Part shown: in pieces, positions 24,900-28,737 of the stretch
Numbering within the stretch: the first letter of the stretch is position 1
Layout of the letters: each line of letters starts with the position of its first letter
Assembly: GCA_046727435.1 (NCBI GenBank)
Contig: JBKPCR010000235.1
Coordinates: 1 to 28,737, forward strand
DNA length: 28,737 bases
Reading direction: 5' to 3'
From: CAVPRW01 sp046727435 [NCBI: bacterium]
GTDB taxonomy: Bacteria > Tectomicrobia > Entotheonellia > J063
Notes under the pieces: model-generated
What the model saw: the letters and a program-made list of their open reading frames with translations, nothing else
Told to the model about the DNA's origin: nothing
The model's database searches: none
Position numbers and translations under genes: made by a program

Positions 24900-25895
24900 T
24901 CAACCGCACGTCTTCCAGTACTTGTCGTGGTACTGCTGATAATAGGCGATGGTGCGGGCAAGCCCTTCGCGCAGCGGTACCTTAGGTTCCCATCCCAAAG
25001 CAGAGCGGATACGGCTAAAGTCCGCATAGTAATCCCCGATATCTATGCGTTTCCGGTCGGCCGGATAGGAGTGAAGAATGTATTCGCCGCCACCATTCAC
25101 CTGAATGAGGAGATCAGCAAGGTCTTTCAGGCCAATGACACAATCGCCGCCTAGATTGAAAATCTGCCCGTTCGATTCGTCGCTTGCGGCGGCCATGAGA
25201 AAAGCGTCAACCGCATCGTCCACGTAGGTAAAATCGCGCAATTGCTCTCCACCCCACACCTCGAACGGCTTGCCTTCGAGGAGCAGCCGAATCCAGATTC
25301 CCAGAAAGGTTTGCCGTGCATCTTTCACCCGCATGCGCGGCCCGATAGTGTTCGTTAGGCGAAGCGCGCAAGCCCGGATGCCATAGACGTTGTTATAGAG
25401 GATGTGATACCACTCCCCTGCCATCTTATTGATGCCGTTCACATCAACGGGGCGAAGTAAGTGCCTTTCGTCTACAGGGAGGTAGTCCGGCTTACCGTAA
25501 ATCTGGCGTGTGCTGGCGAAAACAATTTTTATCTGGGGGTTGTACTTCCGGCAGACCTCCAAAATTAACAGTTGTGAGCGACAGTTGATATCCAAATCGG
25601 TATAGGGATCTTGCATAGAATCTAGATGGCTTGTCTGACCCGCCAAGTTAAAGAGAAAATCCTGTCCCTGAACCAGATAGCGCAGGCTGTGATCATCCCG
25701 CACATCGGAGATATTGACGTTTACCAATCCTTCAATGCCGGCGATATTGAACAAGTTCCCGCCATATTCTGGGATAAGGCTGTCCACCAGGGTCACGTGA
25801 GACCCTAAGCCCGCCAGGCGATGCGCAAGGTTGGAGCCAATAAAGCCCAGGCCTCCAGTGATCAGAACGTTTCTCGCCTCGAAAGTGGTATTCAT
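24900..25895 (-). CDS. NAD-dependent epimerase-like protein with altered active site
   Basis: The 331-residue extended SDR has LITGGLGFIGSN (11-22), an acidic VDSLIPEYGG loop for NAD, FNLAGQTSH, STRQIYG (128-134) and RLTNTIGPRMR. At the catalytic position it reads DVNGINK (151-157): Lys157 is kept, but the residue four before it is Asn153 instead of Tyr. NAD binding looks intact. I recall similar N-G-I-N-K proteins in polysaccharide loci, so this may be a natural subfamily with different chemistry rather than a dead gene. The ATG overlaps the methyltransferase stop as ATGA. It is followed 83 bases later by rfbA. Substrate unknown. Confidence 0.82.
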   Translation of the reverse strand: MNTTFEARNVLITGGLGFIGSNLAHRLAGLGSHVTLVDSLIPEYGGNLFNIAGIEGLVNVNISDVRDDHSLRYLVQGQDFLFNLAGQTSHLDSMQDPYTDLDINCRSQLLILEVCRKYNPQIKIVFASTRQIYGKPDYLPVDERHLLRPVDVNGINKMAGEWYHILYNNVYGIRACALRLTNTIGPRMRVKDARQTFLGIWIRLLLEGKPFEVWGGEQLRDFTYVDDAVDAFLMAAASDESNGQIFNLGGDCVIGLKDLADLLIQVNGGGEYILHSYPADRKRIDIGDYYADFSRIRSALGWEPKVPLREGLARTIAYYQQYHDKYWKTCG

Positions 25896-26797
25896 TCGCT
25901 TATTTGTCCGCGTCTTGGCCGAAAAAGAAAACCCCGGTACTCCCCTTGCTCCGGCGCCTTGTGGACATGCGGTCGCTCATAGATTAAGAACTCCCGTATT
26001 AATTCCATCTCTAGAGTGCTCATGTGGGTCAGAAAGTCTTGTCGGTTCAAGAACCAGCATAAATATTCCGTTTGGTATCCATATTGGTACGGCCTTTGGA
26101 TAGCCACGAAAGACGCTTCTCGATGGACAATCGGAAAGCGCGTAATGTAAAGATAAGAACAGGTTGCCAGAGCCAGTCGCTCGGCAATACCCTTCCAGTC
26201 CTCGGAATAATGTAACGAGGAGCTCGCCAGAACAAGATCATAGGTCCGGGCAAAGCACTCATCTTCATTCTCATAGAATTTTGCTTCTGGCAAAAGTTCA
26301 CGACCGCCTTGGCAGAGAATAGGGACGTCTTTGCAGTGGTATTCGATCTCGATCTCTGGCAATAGCGCTTTGCCGATCAAGTAGTACTGCCCGATACCCC
26401 CTCCCCAGTCGAGTAACGAAATACGATCCCTCTTCCAGGAAGCTTGAGCGATCACATATGCATATGCCATTATGGTATTGTGCGCTACATAGTCGTTATT
26501 AGACGGTGCAGATGCTTCGCACCCAACTTCAAGCCGGTGAGCCGCGTAAAGCGGTCCATTGCCTTGCACCATATGCAGGAAGTCCGGCCAATTAGCTTTT
26601 TGTGTTTCGAGGATACTCTCAACGTTCCATCCCTTGATACGCGGGTCAGTCCTACGCCAACCCTCCGGCACGTATTCCCACTCTGGGACGTTGCTGTGCC
26701 CCGATTCTTGTGAACGGCCCTTGCCCCTCAGTACCTCCCTTGCCGCCTTGAGGACGATTGGAGGTACCGACCATTTTACCAGTTCTCTCAGAGTCAT
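25892..26797 (-). CDS. Putative methyltransferase, TIGR04325 (LIC12133-like) family
   Basis: The 301-residue protein has a SAM-binding-like motif ISLLDWGGGIGQYY (about 126-139), where W-G-G-G-I-G replaces the usual xGCGxG. VLASSSLHYSEDW lies further downstream, and a C-terminal arm is rich in aromatic and basic residues. W-G-G-G-x-G is characteristic of the TIGR04325 group found in polysaccharide and O-antigen loci. The reaction has not been defined to my knowledge; O-methylation of a glycan is the likely role. It overlaps the epimerase start by four bases, so they are translationally coupled. Upstream lies the broken glycosyltransferase remnant, with no obvious promoter or strong ribosome binding site. 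Confidence 0.82.
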   Translation of the reverse strand: MTLRELVKWSVPPIVLKAAREVLRGKGRSQESGHSNVPEWEYVPEGWRRTDPRIKGWNVESILETQKANWPDFLHMVQGNGPLYAAHRLEVGCEASAPSNNDYVAHNTIMAYAYVIAQASWKRDRISLLDWGGGIGQYYLIGKALLPEIEIEYHCKDVPILCQGGRELLPEAKFYENEDECFARTYDLVLASSSLHYSEDWKGIAERLALATCSYLYITRFPIVHREASFVAIQRPYQYGYQTEYLCWFLNRQDFLTHMSTLEMELIREFLIYERPHVHKAPEQGEYRGFLFRPRRGQISE

Positions 26798-26835
26798 GGC
26801 CTATACTACCCGCTCAAGGGGCGCGCACTTTGAGC

Positions 26836-27083
26836 TCAGACGAAAATCCTTTGAGTTACCGCCCTAGGCGGCCGTGTGTGACCCTCGATTATATCCACCA
26901 ACTCTTGTACTCGCTGACAGCGGGTATGTCCCCGCAGGGTCCGCTGCTGTCTAGCACAGGCGATTTCTTCACGTTTATCTTCGTGTTCCAGATAGTACTG
27001 GATCAATTCCGCATATTCTTGAGAGGTGCAGTAAGCAATTGCTTCTTTGCAGGGTATTTTTTATGTAGATTTGCCATCAAGTC
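26836..27083 (-). pseudogene. Remnant of CgeB-like glycosyltransferase C-terminus
   Basis: On the minus strand the frame ending at the TGA of 26836 encodes KEAIAYCTSQEYAELIQYY, then a stretch ending LVDII. This closely matches the C-terminal end of the glycosyltransferase at 28517-28737. At DNA level 26939-27050 aligns without gaps to 28584-28695, with 15 differences in 112 bases. Upstream of this block the reading frame is broken: a net four-base deletion shifts the frame and an in-frame TAA follows, though similarity continues to about 27083. There is no start codon in frame and the native stop is lost. It begins 18 bases after the SGNH gene stop and occupies most of the 303-base gap before the methyltransferase. 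Confidence 0.85.
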
Positions 27084-27100
27084 TTCGATATGTAAGATGC

Positions 27101-28366
27101 TTACATAGACGACTCTTCAACTATAACGTATAATGTACATCTACTCTGTCGAGCCTTTTGGAGAACGCGGGATGTCTTCTCATTAGCGATCAAGAAATCG
27201 AAGACGTCCTCAGCCATTCTCAAATTACCCTCTATATTCGGGTGAGCATCATTGTCAAATCGAGTGTAAGTGCGCTTATTCGGAATCATAAGCGCGCCAA
27301 TCCGATCTGAGATGTCCTTCAAGCGGTCGATGTGCCTATAGTAATAAATTGGATAGTATTTCCCTTGCCATAGGATTGCATCATGACCAGTTTCATCCTC
27401 TACTACCCTACGCCAACGCTTTTCCCAGGCAAGGCTTCCCCTCTCAACTTCGTTGAATAGAATAAAAATAGCCTGTTTTTGCTCAGAAGATCGTTTCATT
27501 TCTTCAACCAGCTTCTCATACAGCAACCATGCTGCCTCAATACTCGCATCACCTCGCTCTGATAGATGAAAGACAAAATTTGGGCCCGTAGGATTGTTTC
27601 GAGATGCATACCAGTCGATAGCTTTTGCTCCATTCTGTTGTTTGATTTCTCCCCTAAATTGACTGATATGCTCGTTGAGTACCCACCTCACCACATTCGC
27701 ATAAAATACGACATGGCTCTTCAATAGAATTTTTTTGATCCTGGATATTGGCTTCGGCTGTACAGTTTGCATCTTCAGTTCACCATTGTCGACTTGAAAC
27801 TGAAATGGTTTTAGGATACTGATACCACCCAATGTGAGATTATTTACGAGGTCATTTGTATCAAACTGGTTGATCACTATATCCGGCTCATAATAGAGAC
27901 CAGTGCGTTTCAAAGCTACAAGTTCTTGGTCAGTTCCCCAGCCCCCGTAGCCCATAGAAATAACCTCGGCGTCAAATCCGGCGTTGCACAGGAGCCTCTC
28001 CAATACACGTGGATATACCTGCTTCAGTGGCACCATACCAAATGTATGGGAGTCCCCAAGAATTAAAATTCGCACAGAGCCGTTTTCTTTCTTAGCCTGA
28101 TGTTCAACGTCCTTCCAGCCGCCTGAGTTTGCTCTTGATGAGAACGCTTCCCCCGTATCAGGATCCGCCTCCTTGATCTCAGCACCAGGGGCGAATCCCC
28201 ATCCGTAAATCGCAGCGTTTGGTGTGGTCGAGGCGTCATCGGTGCCAGCAGTAAACGAACGAATAGGCAGGAACATCCTGAGCAGCAGTTCCAAGAATAG
28301 CAAACTCGCGGCGCAGGTCAGAATCAGTATTAAGGCGCCTTTACCCAAGAAGGAACGGTACCTCAC
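27101..28366 (-). CDS. Membrane-anchored SGNH-hydrolase-like protein
   Basis: The 421-residue protein has one N-terminal hydrophobic segment (about residues 10-34), an uncleaved anchor or signal, and a periplasmic domain with SGNH motifs: LGDSHTFG (103-110) with Ser106 as nucleophile, MGYGGWGTD (138-146) as the Gly block, NQFDTND (166-172) as the Asn block, and DNDAHPN (371-377) with the catalytic His. Such proteins act as esterases or O-acyltransferases on surface glycans, so removal or transfer of O-acetyl groups is plausible but unproven. The start is GTG with AAGGA eight bases upstream. The gene is AT-rich, has its own probable promoter, and is flanked by a glycosyltransferase tail on one side and its decayed copy on the other. 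Confidence 0.83.
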   Translation of the reverse strand: MRYRSFLGKGALILILTCAASLLFLELLLRMFLPIRSFTAGTDDASTTPNAAIYGWGFAPGAEIKEADPDTGEAFSSRANSGGWKDVEHQAKKENGSVRILILGDSHTFGMVPLKQVYPRVLERLLCNAGFDAEVISMGYGGWGTDQELVALKRTGLYYEPDIVINQFDTNDLVNNLTLGGISILKPFQFQVDNGELKMQTVQPKPISRIKKILLKSHVVFYANVVRWVLNEHISQFRGEIKQQNGAKAIDWYASRNNPTGPNFVFHLSERGDASIEAAWLLYEKLVEEMKRSSEQKQAIFILFNEVERGSLAWEKRWRRVVEDETGHDAILWQGKYYPIYYYRHIDRLKDISDRIGALMIPNKRTYTRFDNDAHPNIEGNLRMAEDVFDFLIANEKTSRVLQKARQSRCTLYVIVEESSM

Positions 28367-28380
28367 GTTATAATCCTTGT

Positions 28381-28404
28381 TACTAGCTTGGTAACTAACT
28401 TGGT
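28381..28404. repeat. Imperfect tandem 12-base repeat in SGNH leader
   Basis: Two adjacent units, TACTAGCTTGGT (28381-28392) and AACTAACTTGGT (28393-28404), agree at 10 of 12 positions. They lie between the predicted promoter and the GTG start of the SGNH gene, 15 bases upstream of the start. The arrangement could be an operator or simply a local duplication; nothing else supports a function. Confidence 0.45.
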
Positions 28405-28476
28405 TTGTTCGGATGAGGTCTTTCTTCCGCTCAGAAGCCTGGAAGCTAGAACTGTTGTGGACTTATAGAGCATGCA

Positions 28477-28505
28477 TTTATCGGATTTGTGATGATAATT
28501 GTCAA
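28477..28505 (-). promoter_or_regulatory. Sigma70-type promoter for the SGNH gene
   Basis: On the minus strand TTGACA (28505-28500) is followed by a 17-base spacer and GATAAA (28482-28477). The -35 is a perfect consensus, the spacing is optimal, and the -10 matches four of six bases. An A-rich stretch precedes the -35. It starts 12 bases beyond the glycosyltransferase stop and about 110 bases before the SGNH start, so the SGNH gene probably begins a transcription unit. Confidence 0.6.
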
Positions 28506-28516
28506 TATTGTTTTGC

Positions 28517-28737
28517 TTAAAGGGATTTTTGGACGATATCTACGAAGTCATGCATTCTTTTATAATATGTATGTTCTTGTAATGTCCGTTGCTGTCCGGC
28601 GCGGGCGATTTCTTCACGTTCATCTTCGTGTTCCAGGTAATACTGGATCAATTCCGCACATTCTTCAGGGGTGCGGTAGGCAATCACTTCTTTGCCTAGC
28701 TCGAACATTTCATGTAGGTTTTCCTTCCAGTCGGTAA
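28517..28737 (-). CDS. CgeB-like glycosyltransferase, C-terminal part only (runs off right edge)
   Basis: The minus-strand frame is open from the right edge to a TAA at 28517, giving about 72 residues that begin at TDWKENLHEMFELGKEV and end DIVQKSL. The pattern W-x-x-N-L-x-E-(I/M)F-x-x-G-K-E-V-x-x-Y, P-E-E-x-x-x-x-I-x-Y-Y-L, and R-x-x-I-A-x-A-G-x-x-R-T-L-x-x-H-T-Y is the usual C-terminus of glycosyltransferases of the CgeB / Glyco_trans_1_2 type (GT-B fold). The internal ATG at 28708 is not the real start. The catalytic domains lie outside the window. A decayed copy of this end lies at 26836-27083. Confidence 0.82.
   Translation of the reverse strand, partial: TDWKENLHEMFELGKEVIAYRTPEECAELIQYYLEHEDEREEIARAGQQRTLQEHTYYKRMHDFVDIVQKSL

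Noticed and set aside
1-28737. CRISPR arrays, tRNA or rRNA genes, transposases, JUMPstart/ops element
   Set aside because: No regularly spaced repeats, no clover-leaf-like or ribosomal sequence, no transposase-like protein, and no GGCGGTAGCGT-type ops motif were found in leader regions.

Overview
The window is almost entirely one surface-polysaccharide biosynthesis and export locus (O-antigen, capsule or exopolysaccharide). An outer-membrane export lipoprotein of the Wza family and a Wzc-type tyrosine autokinase indicate a Gram-negative bacterium. Base composition is mid-range with several clearly AT-richer genes, and I cannot place the genus. All genes except one read on the minus strand, so transcription runs from high to low coordinates; the exception is a methyltransferase at 716-1462.

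Right part (28737 to about 18560): the 3' end of a CgeB-like glycosyltransferase enters from the right edge. A near-consensus promoter and an AT-rich SGNH-hydrolase-like membrane protein follow, and immediately after it lies a broken copy of the same glycosyltransferase 3' end. Next come a TIGR04325-type methyltransferase overlapping an unusual NAD-dependent epimerase, then a tight dTDP-sugar cassette (rfbA, rfbB, DegT-family aminotransferase), two GT-A-like glycosyltransferases and an ABC-2 polysaccharide permease.

Middle (18332 to 12869): a membrane-anchored CapD/FlaA1-type nucleotide-sugar 4,6-dehydratase, the Wza-like export lipoprotein and the Wzc-like BY-kinase.

Left part (12802 to 1): GT4 glycosyltransferase, polysaccharide-deacetylase-like protein, AsnB-like amidotransferase, GT4, an AT-rich methyltransferase, a short element with a perfect 19-bp inverted repeat, GT4, nucleotide-sugar epimerase, Wzy/WaaL-type polymerase or ligase, a GT-C-like membrane protein, the lone plus-strand methyltransferase, and the 5' part of another GT4 gene running off the left edge.

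Together these genes could make activated sugars (a dTDP-amino-deoxyhexose, and a 4,6-dehydrated UDP-HexNAc), assemble and decorate a repeat unit (methylation, amidation, deacetylation), polymerise it and export it. Export parts are mixed: a Wzy-like protein, Wza and Wzc occur with an ABC permease. No Wzt ATPase, Wzx flippase or initiating sugar-phosphate transferase is present in the window. I found no tRNA, rRNA, CRISPR array or transposase. The most unusual points are the duplicated glycosyltransferase tail flanking the SGNH gene, the 71-bp inverted-repeat element, the Tyr-to-Asn change in one epimerase and the mixed export set.
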